Origin: Sphingomonadaceae bacterium
Lineage (GTDB): Bacteria; Pseudomonadota; Alphaproteobacteria; Sphingomonadales; Sphingomonadaceae
NCBI GenBank assembly: GCA_024236195.1
Contig: JACKKZ010000007.1
Coordinates: forward strand, 58,968 to 122,967
Direction of reading: 5' to 3'
Length of the DNA: 64,000 bases
The notes under the pieces are model-generated. The model did not search any database and had not been told where the DNA came from. It saw only the letters and a program-made list of their open reading frames with translations. Shown here piece by piece: positions 17,209 to 24,443 of the stretch. Position numbers and translations under genes: made by a program. Positions within the stretch are counted from its first letter, which is position 1. Each line of letters opens with the position of its first letter.

Positions 17209-18375
17209 TCAGTCTCCAGCCCGCTCCTCAAGCCACTTCGCCACCGCCTGAACATGCCCCACGGTCACCGCGCTGGTGAGGATATCGAAGGCGTGCTGCC
17301 CGCCGGACAGTTCGGTCAGCTTCACCTCTGCGCCCGCCTCGCGCCAGCGTTTGGCCATCGCCTTTGCTTCTTCGTTCGGGATCAGCGTGTCGTGGCACCC
17401 GTGGATCAGCCAGACGGGTGGGCTGTCGCCGCGCACTCTCGCGATGGGGCAGGCCTTGTCCCACAATTCCGGCGCGCTGGCGGGCGGGCCGGGGAGCACC
17501 TTTTGTGATTCCCATTCGATCATGGCCTGATGGTTGCGGTGCCACAGCTTCTCGCGGTCGAGGAAGTCGTAGCGGCCATAGAGATGCACCCCGCCCGCGA
17601 GCGAACAATCGGCCTGTTCGAATCCGGGTTTGAACACCGGATCATCATGGCAGAGCAAAGCGAGCGAAGAGAGGTGCCCGCCAGCCGAGCCGCCGGTGAT
17701 AAAGATCCGCGCCGGGTCCCCGCCATGCTCTGCGATGTTTTCCTTTGTCCAGTGGAGCGCGCGCAGCACATCCTCGATCATCGCAGGCCAGCGGTTCTTC
17801 GGGCCAAGGCGATAGTCGATATCGACACAGATCCAGCCGCGCCGCGCCATTTCACGGAGCAGGGGGAGGGCTTGCTCGTTCTTCTTGCCAAGGATCCAGC
17901 CGCCGCCATGGACGTGGAACAGCACGGGAGCGGGGCCTTGCAGCGGGTCAGCGGGCAAGATCAGGTCGAGCCGGTTAGCGCCGCCATGCGGGCCGTAGGA
18001 GATATCCGCCAGCTTGCGTGTGCCGGTGGTTGATCCGAAGCCCACCAGCAAACCGGCCAGCAGCGGCAGGCGCGGTTCCAGCCCGGCTGCGGCCATGATT
18101 GCCTTGCCATCCGCACGGTTGCGCAGATGCGCCAGCGCGAAGAGCAGCATGGCGAGCAGGACGGCGACTGGCCTGGCGGCCAGCTCCACCCCTTCACGCC
18201 ATTGCCAAACTGTCAGCAAGGCGCAGATCAGCGCCAGTGGCAGGGCAAAGGCCTGGGCGAGAAAGCTGGGTATCCACCACGCGACAATCGCGGTGCCGGG
18301 CGGACCATGCGGCCGCATACGGATGGTGCCTGTTACCGCTATCAGCAGCAGGAATGCAGAAAAGCCGGTGGCCAT
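17209..18375 (-). CDS. Membrane-anchored alpha/beta hydrolase, HSL-type esterase
   Basis: This 388-residue protein has several hydrophobic segments in its first 100 residues, then an alpha/beta-hydrolase domain of the hormone-sensitive lipase type. The oxyanion motif HGGG is seen in FHVHGGGWILG. The nucleophile serine is in GGSAGGH, and the likely acid and base are in GCHDTLIP and GGQHAFD. It starts on the last base of the acyl-CoA ligase stop (TAATG), which suggests translational coupling. An ester-cleaving role feeding the ligase is an inference from this pairing. Confidence 0.87.
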   Translation of the reverse strand: MATGFSAFLLLIAVTGTIRMRPHGPPGTAIVAWWIPSFLAQAFALPLALICALLTVWQWREGVELAARPVAVLLAMLLFALAHLRNRADGKAIMAAAGLEPRLPLLAGLLVGFGSTTGTRKLADISYGPHGGANRLDLILPADPLQGPAPVLFHVHGGGWILGKKNEQALPLLREMARRGWICVDIDYRLGPKNRWPAMIEDVLRALHWTKENIAEHGGDPARIFITGGSAGGHLSSLALLCHDDPVFKPGFEQADCSLAGGVHLYGRYDFLDREKLWHRNHQAMIEWESQKVLPGPPASAPELWDKACPIARVRGDSPPVWLIHGCHDTLIPNEEAKAMAKRWREAGAEVKLTELSGGQHAFDILTSAVTVGHVQAVAKWLEERAGD

Positions 18376-19928
18376 TACGCGTCAGCCTCCAAGCTGGCGA
18401 GGAATTCCTCGCGCAGCTTCTTCTTGTAGAGCTTGCCATTTTCGTAGCGTGGCAACTGGTCGGTGAAGTGGTAGCTGCGCGGGCATTTCACGGGCGACAG
18501 GCTGGTTCGGCAATAGGCGTCCAGCTCCTCCGCCAGTGCATCGCCTGCACGGGCCATGTCCTCCGGCTGGACCACCGACACCACGCGTTCCCCGAAGTCA
18601 GGGTCAGGGATGCCGAACACGGCAGCGTCTGCCACCGCGTTATGCAGAACTAGGTGGTGCTCCACTTCCTGCGGATAGACATTCACCCCGCCGGTTATGA
18701 TCATGAAATCCTTGCGGTCGGCAAGGTAGAGATAGCCATCTTCGTCCACCCAGCCGACATCACCCAATGTGGTCCAGTCGGGATGGTCGGGATGCTGCGC
18801 ATCGCGCGTCTTTTGCGGATCGCCCAGATATTCGAAGCTGCTATCGCTTTCAAAATAGATATTGCCGACTTCGCCTTGCGGTAATTCGGACCCATCCTCA
18901 CCGCAAATATGGGCGGTGCAATTGATCGGCCTCCCGACCGATCCGGGATGGGCCAACCACTCCTGCGGGCTGATGATTGCAGAGCCATTGGCCTCGCTGC
19001 CGGCATAATATTCGAAAATGATCGGGCCGAGCCAGTCGAGCATCGCCCGCTTGACCTCCACCGGGCAAGGCGCAGCGGCATGGAGCACGAGCTTGAGCGT
19101 GGATAGGTCATGCGAATTGCGCTCTTCCTCTGGCAGTTTGAGCAGGCGGATGAACATGGTCGGCACGACCTGCGTCATATTGACTGCGTATTTCTCGATG
19201 GCAGCGAGGAAGCCGACAGGGTCGAATTTCTCCATCACAACCACTGTGCCGCCTGCGCGCTGGGCGACGGTGGAATAGTTGAGCGGGGCAGCATGGTAGA
19301 GCGGGGCGGGAGATAGATAGGTCGTGTGCGGTCCCATTTTCCAGATCGCAGCGAGGATCGGCCCCAGCGGCGGCTCGCCGTCGGCGGGGCCTTCGGGCAG
19401 GGTGATCTTCACACCCTTGGGCTGGCCCGTGGTGCCGCTGGAATAGAGCAAGTGGAAACCCTGGCTTTCATCGGCGATAGGCGTAGCTGGCAGCGATGCG
19501 CAGGCCTCCGTCCAGTCGGGCGCACCTGCCATCCCGTTATGGCCATAGATGTGCCGCACGTCCGGGATCAGTTCGGCTTGTTCTGTCACCAGCCTGCGGG
19601 TCGTCTCGCCGATCCCGGCCGACAGAACCGCCAGCTTCGCTCCGCAATTGTTGATGATATAGGCTGCCTCGGGCGCGGTCAGGTGGATCGCAATCGGGGT
19701 GATGAACAGCCCGCAGCGCTGCGCAGCCCAATAGGTGGTGAAGAATTCAGGGCAATTCTCCACCATCATGGCAATAGCATCGCCGCGCTGCAGACCGCAT
19801 TGACGGAGCAAATGCGCGCCCTGATTGGCTGCGGTCTCCAACTCTGCAAAGCTCATCGAACGGCCGCTGCCCGCCATGATAATGGCAGGCTGATTGCCGC
19901 GTTCAGCCACATGGTCGCGTGGGTGCAT
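18375..19928 (-). CDS. Fatty-acyl-CoA synthetase-like AMP ligase
   Basis: This 517-residue ANL-family enzyme would activate a carboxylic acid to its CoA thioester through an acyl-adenylate. The P-loop LLYSSGTTGQPKG and the later FEYYAGSEANG, LGDVGWVDEDGYLYLADR and C-terminal NGKLYKKKLR with the catalytic lysine are all present. The substrate is not clear; CaiC/FadD13-like acids are possible. Its GGGAG binding site sits in the 3' arm of a hairpin at 19935-19962. It is coupled to the downstream esterase. Confidence 0.9.
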   Translation of the reverse strand: MHPRDHVAERGNQPAIIMAGSGRSMSFAELETAANQGAHLLRQCGLQRGDAIAMMVENCPEFFTTYWAAQRCGLFITPIAIHLTAPEAAYIINNCGAKLAVLSAGIGETTRRLVTEQAELIPDVRHIYGHNGMAGAPDWTEACASLPATPIADESQGFHLLYSSGTTGQPKGVKITLPEGPADGEPPLGPILAAIWKMGPHTTYLSPAPLYHAAPLNYSTVAQRAGGTVVVMEKFDPVGFLAAIEKYAVNMTQVVPTMFIRLLKLPEEERNSHDLSTLKLVLHAAAPCPVEVKRAMLDWLGPIIFEYYAGSEANGSAIISPQEWLAHPGSVGRPINCTAHICGEDGSELPQGEVGNIYFESDSSFEYLGDPQKTRDAQHPDHPDWTTLGDVGWVDEDGYLYLADRKDFMIITGGVNVYPQEVEHHLVLHNAVADAAVFGIPDPDFGERVVSVVQPEDMARAGDALAEELDAYCRTSLSPVKCPRSYHFTDQLPRYENGKLYKKKLREEFLASLEADA

Positions 19929-19934
19929 CCATAA

Positions 19935-19962
19935 CTCCCGAAAATTTGTGCGTTATCGGGAG
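19935..19962 (-). promoter_or_regulatory. Hairpin that can mask the acyl-CoA ligase ribosome binding site
   Basis: On the minus strand CTCCCGA (19962-19956) can pair with TCGGGAG (19941-19935). The second arm contains GGGAG, the only good binding site for the ATG at 19928. A switch of translation is possible but unproven. Confidence 0.4.
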
Positions 19963-19998
19963 CATCCTAACCAGCTTTGCCTCGCAGTCTATCCCGCG

Positions 19999-20646
19999 TT
20001 ACCAGCGCAGCAGCGGCGGCATGGCGACCCGGCCCAATGCACCGCAGACAACAATCGGGACGACATGCCAGAACCCCAGGTGGGAAATGGTGTCAATCGG
20101 GCAATGCAGGCCATAGGCCGCGCTGCCCAGCGCCCCGGCGGCGACGCCGCTCCACAGGCCGGCGCGTTCCGGCGAAACCGGTGCGCCACGGCGCAGCCAG
20201 AGCAGCAGCGCGGCGGTGACAAAGATTGCGGCAAGCGAGCCATAGACCGCACATTGCCAGCCATAGCGATCATCGCTCAACTCATGGAACAGCGCATCGG
20301 GATTGGCGTAGGATACCGCCGCAGCCAGTGGCAGCACGGCGACCATCGCCAGCGCCCATTTCGGTGCATCATGGCGATTGCCGACGCGCGGCCCGGCCAT
20401 GTTGATTACCGCCGTCATCGCCGCCAGGCCCAGCAGCAGGTAGAGCAGGTTTGCGATCAGGAACAGCGTCGGCGGGGGGGAACTGACCAGCCCGTCACGC
20501 AGCCCGCCAACGGCCGCCACGGCAACAATGCTGATCGCCAGGGCCATCAGGACCATGGCGATACCGTCGCTGGCGCTCATCACACGCACAGGTTCCAGCT
20601 CATCCGTGAGCTCGTCGATCAGCGAGCGGGGGATCTCACTCTTCAT
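19999..20646 (-). CDS. nrsF: NrsF-type anti-sigma factor (DUF1109)
   Basis: This 215-residue protein has about six membrane segments after a short cytoplasmic N-terminus, the layout of NrsF, the membrane negative regulator of SigF in Caulobacter. The two cysteine positions that are functionally important in that family have candidates in QCAVYG and GLHCPID. The ATG lies one base after the sigma factor stop, so the pair is coupled; a TTG at 20664 is an alternative start. It would hold SigF until a metal or oxidant signal releases it. Confidence 0.88.
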   Translation of the reverse strand: MKSEIPRSLIDELTDELEPVRVMSASDGIAMVLMALAISIVAVAAVGGLRDGLVSSPPPTLFLIANLLYLLLGLAAMTAVINMAGPRVGNRHDAPKWALAMVAVLPLAAAVSYANPDALFHELSDDRYGWQCAVYGSLAAIFVTAALLLWLRRGAPVSPERAGLWSGVAAGALGSAAYGLHCPIDTISHLGFWHVVPIVVCGALGRVAMPPLLRW

Positions 20647-20647
20647 C

Positions 20648-21178
20648 TCATTCAGCCTTTTCAATCAACGCGGACAGCTTCTTCAGCCCACGATGGATAT
20701 TCACTTTGACGAGGGATTCGCTCTGCCCGGAAAGGGCGGCGGCTTCTGCGATGCTATGCCCCTCTATCCGGACCAGCTCTATCACTTCGGCCTGTCCTTC
20801 AGGCAGATTTTCCAGCAGGCGGTCCAGGCTCATCCGTGCCAGTACCGCTTCCTGACCGCCTTCTTCGCCGGGGTCTTCATGGTCAAACGCCTGTTCCTGG
20901 CGGCGATAGGCGCTGCGCAGGTGATCAACCCAGCGATAGCGGGCAATCGCTGCCAGCCAGGGCAGGAAAGGCCGCGCCGGGTCATAGCTCGCACGTTTGC
21001 GGTGGAGCGAGACGAGCACTTCCTGCACCAGATCGTCAAGCTGGTCCGGCGCGATCTTGCGCCGGAAATAGCGGTTGAGCCAGCGCGAAGACTCTTCCAG
21101 CAGGGTGGTATAGGCCTGCTTGTCCCCGCGCTGGGATGCGGCCATCAGCCGCGAAAGCGCTTTTTCATCCGCAATCAC
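20648..21178 (-). CDS. sigF: ECF RNA polymerase sigma factor, SigF type
   Basis: This 176-residue protein has sigma region 2 (about 40-105, with DDLVQEVLVSLHRKRASYD and YRWVDHLRS) and region 4 (about 125-172, LPEGQAEVIELVRIEGHSIAEAA then KVNIHRGLKKL). The GTG at 21178 overlaps the doxX stop as GTGA, and nrsF starts one base after its stop. In Caulobacter the SigF/NrsF pair controls bufferin genes, and both bufferin genes here have matching promoters. Autoregulation follows if the operon is read from the promoter at 22004-22029. Confidence 0.9.
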   Translation of the reverse strand: MIADEKALSRLMAASQRGDKQAYTTLLEESSRWLNRYFRRKIAPDQLDDLVQEVLVSLHRKRASYDPARPFLPWLAAIARYRWVDHLRSAYRRQEQAFDHEDPGEEGGQEAVLARMSLDRLLENLPEGQAEVIELVRIEGHSIAEAAALSGQSESLVKVNIHRGLKKLSALIEKAE

Positions 21179-21633
21179 TTGCGCACCTTGGCAATAAGTG
21201 CGTCGAGCGAAAAGACCCCGCCACCCCGGCTGATCAGCACCAGCGCCATGGCTGCCCAGACGATATGCACGCTCCACCATGCTTCGGGATAGACGAAGAA
21301 CTGGATCACCATCGTCATGCCCAGCAAGGCAAGGGCGGAAAAGCGCGTCGCGAGGCCGAGTACCAGCAGGGCAGGCCAGAGGTGCTCGGACCAGGTGGCG
21401 AGGGTGGCTGCGAGGTCGGGCGGCAACAACGGCACGCCCGCATATTCGCTTTCGAACAGGAAGCGGGTGGTGTCGCTGACCTGCAGCCATGTGCCTTCGA
21501 CAACCTTGGTGCGACCCGAGCGCCAGAAGATCCCGGCCAACGCGACGCGCAACACCAGCAAAGCCACGCCTTCGGCATAGCGTCCGGAAAGGAGGGCGAT
21601 CATCCGGTTATAACCGGAAAGCACAGCTTGCAT
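21175..21633 (-). CDS. DoxX family membrane protein
   Basis: This 152-residue protein has four hydrophobic helices and the DoxX segments LLVLRVALAGIFWRSGRTKV and ATRFSALALLG. Function in this family is poorly defined; some members join redox or thiosulfate systems. It is the second gene after bufA1, 23 bases downstream, with a strong GGGGGAG binding site. DoxX genes often accompany DUF2282 genes, which suggests a membrane role in bufferin or copper handling. Confidence 0.85.
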   Translation of the reverse strand: MQAVLSGYNRMIALLSGRYAEGVALLVLRVALAGIFWRSGRTKVVEGTWLQVSDTTRFLFESEYAGVPLLPPDLAATLATWSEHLWPALLVLGLATRFSALALLGMTMVIQFFVYPEAWWSVHIVWAAMALVLISRGGGVFSLDALIAKVRK

Positions 21634-21656
21634 GGCGTCTCTCCCCCTTTGGCGGG

Positions 21657-21941
21657 TTAGCGCTGGATCGGGCTCAGCGAACCCTTGCCCTTGGGCGTGT
21701 CAATCTTGGTGCAGGTGCCAGCCTTGACCAGTTTCCACGCATTGCCCTGGTAATCGCGGGTGGAGGTGCCAGCGCAGCTTGTGCCGGGCCCGGCAGAGCA
21801 GTCATTTTGCCCGGCCTTGGCCACGCCATAGCATTTTTCCATCTTCGGCTTGGCCGCAGTCGCGGGCTGCGTGGCAAGTCCAGCGGTAATGCCTGCGGCG
21901 AGGGTCAGGCCCGCGATCTTGGTAAGGGACTGCTTGTTCAT
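21657..21941 (-). CDS. bufA1: BufA1-family bufferin precursor (DUF2282)
   Basis: This 94-residue protein has a signal peptide (about 1-29, ending QPATA) and a short mature part with four cysteines: KCYGVAKAGQNDC, then SCAG, then GTCTK. That spacing is the DUF2282 pattern. Members are ribosomally made copper-binding peptides (bufferins) whose cysteines are modified by a DUF692 enzyme. The ATG at 21941 has AAGGA upstream. It is first in the bufA1-doxX-sigF-nrsF operon. No BufB or BufC partner lies in this operon; the nearest pair is on the other strand. Confidence 0.92.
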   Translation of the reverse strand: MNKQSLTKIAGLTLAAGITAGLATQPATAAKPKMEKCYGVAKAGQNDCSAGPGTSCAGTSTRDYQGNAWKLVKAGTCTKIDTPKGKGSLSPIQR

Positions 21942-22003
21942 TTTCCGGTTCCTTTCAGGGTGCCTCAAACTCGTGCCCCGGAAATGCCGGAGCTGTCGGT
22001 GAG

Positions 22004-22029
22004 TTCGGGCGGCCCCCCGATGCGGTTAC
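22004..22029 (-). promoter_or_regulatory. Predicted SigF promoter for bufA1-doxX-sigF-nrsF
   Basis: On the minus strand GTAACC (22029-22024), exactly 16 bases, then CGAA (22007-22004). This is the form I recall for Caulobacter SigF promoters. It faces bufA1, 63 bases away, and mirrors the copy at 22053-22078. Confidence 0.82.
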
Positions 22030-22052
22030 AGCGTCGGAAAAGTTTTTGTGCT

Positions 22053-22078
22053 GTAACCTTGGCCAGACTCCTGCCGAA
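22053..22078 (+). promoter_or_regulatory. Predicted SigF promoter for bufA2-bufB-bufC
   Basis: GTAACC (22053-22058), exactly 16 bases, then CGAA (22075-22078), 48 bases before the bufA2 start. The two copies are back to back; GGTTACAGC and GCTGTAACC also form an inverted pair. Confidence 0.82.
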
Positions 22079-22126
22079 CCAGCCCTTGTCCAATCCGGAC
22101 GAGGATGAATTTCACGGAGAGAATTG

Positions 22127-22414
22127 ATGAGCACCATTCGCAAGCCTGCCGCTGTTGCCACCGCGGCAGCTGCCTTCGCCCTTTCTTCGCTGGCGGGTTT
22201 CGCCGCTGAACCGCCCGTAGGCAGCAGCGGTGCCGCGATTGCTGCAGATGATATCGTGCATTGCTATGGCATCCATAGTTGCAAGGGCCAGGCTGACTGC
22301 GCAACGGCTGACAATGCCTGCAAGGGCCAGAACGAATGCGCCGGCCATGGCTTCAAGGCGATGAAGGCGGGTGAATGCCTGACCAAGGGCGGCACGATCG
22401 GCGATATTGGCTAA
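22127..22414 (+). CDS. bufA2: BufA2-family bufferin precursor
   Basis: This 95-residue protein has a signal peptide (about 1-27, ending LAGFAA) and a cysteine-rich mature part with six cysteines: HCYGIHSC, ADC, NAC, NEC and GEC. The words KGQADC and KGQNEC form a repeated motif. The spacing matches the BufA2 type of bufferin, a periplasmic copper-binding RiPP. GGAG precedes the ATG at 22127; a TTG at 22124 is a poorer start. It leads the operon with bufB and bufC. Confidence 0.9.
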   Translation: MSTIRKPAAVATAAAAFALSSLAGFAAEPPVGSSGAAIAADDIVHCYGIHSCKGQADCATADNACKGQNECAGHGFKAMKAGECLTKGGTIGDIG

Positions 22415-22431
22415 TCCGACTGCCTGATTAT

Positions 22432-22466
22432 GGCGGCCCGGCGCACACCCCGCGGGCCGGGTCGCC
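22432..22466 (+). terminator. Strong hairpin between bufA2 and bufB, likely attenuator
   Basis: An 11-pair stem (GGCGGCCCGGC at 22432-22442 with GCCGGGTCGCC at 22456-22466, one G-T pair) and a 13-base loop are followed by AACCTTTT. It lies 17 bases after the precursor stop. It could let only part of transcription reach bufB, or stabilise precursor mRNA. Confidence 0.7.
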
Positions 22467-22543
22467 AACCTTTTACAGTTGGATACCTTAACGAAAATGG
22501 TTAATTAAATAACTGTTAATGCAGGGAAAATGATCTGATCATC

Positions 22544-23380
22544 ATGACAAAGATTACTCCCTTTGGCGGTTTTGGCCTTGGCCTTCGTCGTTCGCATTAT
22601 TCGGATTTCCTCGATGGCAATGTTCTGATCGACTTTGTCGAAGCCATCTCGGAAAACTATATGGTCGATGGCGGCAAGCCGCTCGACGTGCTGACCCGTG
22701 TGCGTGAAAAGCATCCGGTCGCGTTGCATGGGGTCTCCATGTCAGTTGGCAGTGCACAGCGGCTCGACCGGGATTATTTGTCGAAACTCAAGCGGTTGAT
22801 TGACCGGATCGAGCCATTGTGGGTTTCTGACCACCTCTGCTGGACCCGCACCAGCGCACATAACAGCCACGATTTGCTGCCACTGCCCTATATCGAAGAA
22901 GCGCTGGAGGTCGTCTGCGGCAATATCATGGAAGCGCAAGAAGCGCTTGGCCGACCGATGCTGTTCGAGAACCCGTCATCCTATTGCAGCTTCCCGGATA
23001 ACGAGATGGAGGAATGGGAATTCCTCTCCGAGATGGTCCACCGCACGGGCTGCTACTTGCTGCTCGATATCAACAATATCTATGTCAGCGCGCATAATCA
23101 TGGCTTTGACGTAATGGACTATGTGCGCGGCCTGCCGCTGGATCGTGTGCGGCAGGTGCACCTCGCCGGGCACACACCGGGTGAAATCCTGATCGACACG
23201 CATGATCGCCCGGTCTGTGACGGCGTGTGGCAACTCTATGGCGAAGTCATGCCGCTGCTCGGCGAAGTGGCGACCATGATCGAGCGTGATGATGCCATTC
23301 CGCCTCTGGAGGATTTGCTAGACGAGCTGGACCAGGCGCATGCGCTGGCAACCCGTGCCCGGGAGCGGCGAGCGGCATGA
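22544..23380 (+). CDS. bufB: BufB, DUF692/MNIO iron oxidase that modifies bufferins
   Basis: This 278-residue protein is a TIM-barrel multinuclear non-heme iron oxidase. Likely metal ligands line up with the family: H62 (LHGVSM), D96 and H97 (SDHLCW), E142 and N143 (FENPSS), D175 (DINN), H206 and H210 (HLAGH), D218 and H220 (DTHD), and E247. In bufferin systems this enzyme converts cysteines of the precursor to sulfur heterocycles. The start lies 129 bases after bufA2, past a hairpin and an AT-rich stretch (22500-22523). Its stop overlaps bufC (ATGA). Confidence 0.93.
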   Translation: MTKITPFGGFGLGLRRSHYSDFLDGNVLIDFVEAISENYMVDGGKPLDVLTRVREKHPVALHGVSMSVGSAQRLDRDYLSKLKRLIDRIEPLWVSDHLCWTRTSAHNSHDLLPLPYIEEALEVVCGNIMEAQEALGRPMLFENPSSYCSFPDNEMEEWEFLSEMVHRTGCYLLLDINNIYVSAHNHGFDVMDYVRGLPLDRVRQVHLAGHTPGEILIDTHDRPVCDGVWQLYGEVMPLLGEVATMIERDDAIPPLEDLLDELDQAHALATRARERRAA

Positions 23381-24147
23381 GCCTCGCCGCCCGGCAAGCC
23401 GAATTCATGGCCCATGTGCTGGAGGAAGGCCGCGCTTTGCCCGATGGCTGGGACGCGCGTTTTTCCGCCGGGCTGGACATTTATCGCAACGCCTATCGCA
23501 CGCGGCTGGTCGATGCCATGCGCGAGACGTTCCCCCGCACCGCCCAATGGGTGGGTGAAGAGAGCTTTGCCGCCGCCGCTGCGCATCACCTGATCACCAA
23601 TCCCCCTTCCGTGTGGACGCTCGACCTTGTGGGCGAAGGGTTCCCGGACCTGCTGGCAGAGCTGTTTGTGCGGGACCCTGACGTGCCGGAACTGGCATGG
23701 CTGGAATGGACCATGCACCTGGCCTTCATCGCCGCTGATGTGGCGCCGCTAGACCGCGAAGGCTTCATGGCGGCGGTCGCGGGATTTGGCGAGGATGACT
23801 GGCCGAGCATGGCGCTTGCCTTCACGCCGTCCTTGGCATGGGCAGAGGTGAAGCATGATATTCCCCGCCTGTGGAACGGCCTGAAGCAAGAAACTGAAAA
23901 GCCCGAATGTCCCGCGCTGGACCAGCCCGCAACGCTGGCTGTGTGGCGCGAGGGTTTGCAGCCGGTCTTCCGCCTGCTCGATCCGGCCGTGGCCAGCCTG
24001 CTGGCGACCATGCAGGGCGGTACAGCCTATGGCGATGCCTGCGCCATGCTGGCGGAGTTGGTGGGCGAGGAAGCCGCGGCGCAGGCTGCCGGGGCTGCGC
24101 TGGGCCAATGGATTACGGACGGGCTGGTCGTGGCGGTACGCGCATAG
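23377..24147 (+). CDS. bufC: BufC, DUF2063 partner protein
   Basis: This 256-residue protein has the N-terminal DUF2063 domain (about 1-100, with FSAGLDIYRNAYRTRLVDAM and FPRTAQWVG) that partners DUF692 enzymes. It is thought to bind the precursor leader and present it to the oxidase. The ATG overlaps the bufB stop by four bases, which supports equal synthesis. The C-terminal part is less conserved. It is the last gene of the plus-strand bufferin operon. Confidence 0.9.
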   Translation: MSLAARQAEFMAHVLEEGRALPDGWDARFSAGLDIYRNAYRTRLVDAMRETFPRTAQWVGEESFAAAAAHHLITNPPSVWTLDLVGEGFPDLLAELFVRDPDVPELAWLEWTMHLAFIAADVAPLDREGFMAAVAGFGEDDWPSMALAFTPSLAWAEVKHDIPRLWNGLKQETEKPECPALDQPATLAVWREGLQPVFRLLDPAVASLLATMQGGTAYGDACAMLAELVGEEAAAQAAGAALGQWITDGLVVAVRA

Positions 24148-24216
24148 CTTGCGATGGGGCAAGGCTTCCCTCTCGTCGGCTGACATCAGGGGCCAAGACA
24201 ATCTGCAGCTCACGTC

Positions 24217-24246
24217 GTCGCCCCGTGCTTGACACGGGGCAAGGCT
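24217..24246. repeat. Third copy of the 30-base dispersed repeat
   Basis: It contains CCCCGTGCTTGACACGGGG and matches the arms at 17036-17065 and 17166-17195 with a few changes. It lies in the 296-base gap after bufC, where no gene is seen. Confidence 0.7.
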
Positions 24247-24419
24247 CTTCTGCGCGCGGATTGCTGTCAAAGTGAAGCCTTGGCCCGCATCCCCGTCTTT
24301 CGCCGGGGCAGGCAAGTGCGGGCCGACGCGCTTTTTGATAATGTGCTCCCTGAACAGGGGCGCTTGAACCACGCAATCACCCGCGTCATCTTCGCATTCG
24401 CAGCATTCCCGATTTACAA

Positions 24420-24439
24420 ATATAAAAATATCTTTATAT
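24420..24439. promoter_or_regulatory. AT-rich palindrome, candidate operator of the met operon
   Basis: A 20-base palindrome with one mismatched pair: ATATAAA at 24420-24426 and TTTATAT at 24433-24439, centred in AATATC. It ends four bases before the ATG of the ArsR-type regulator and stands out in a GC-rich genome. Autoregulation is inferred. Confidence 0.65.
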
Positions 24440-24443
24440 CCCC

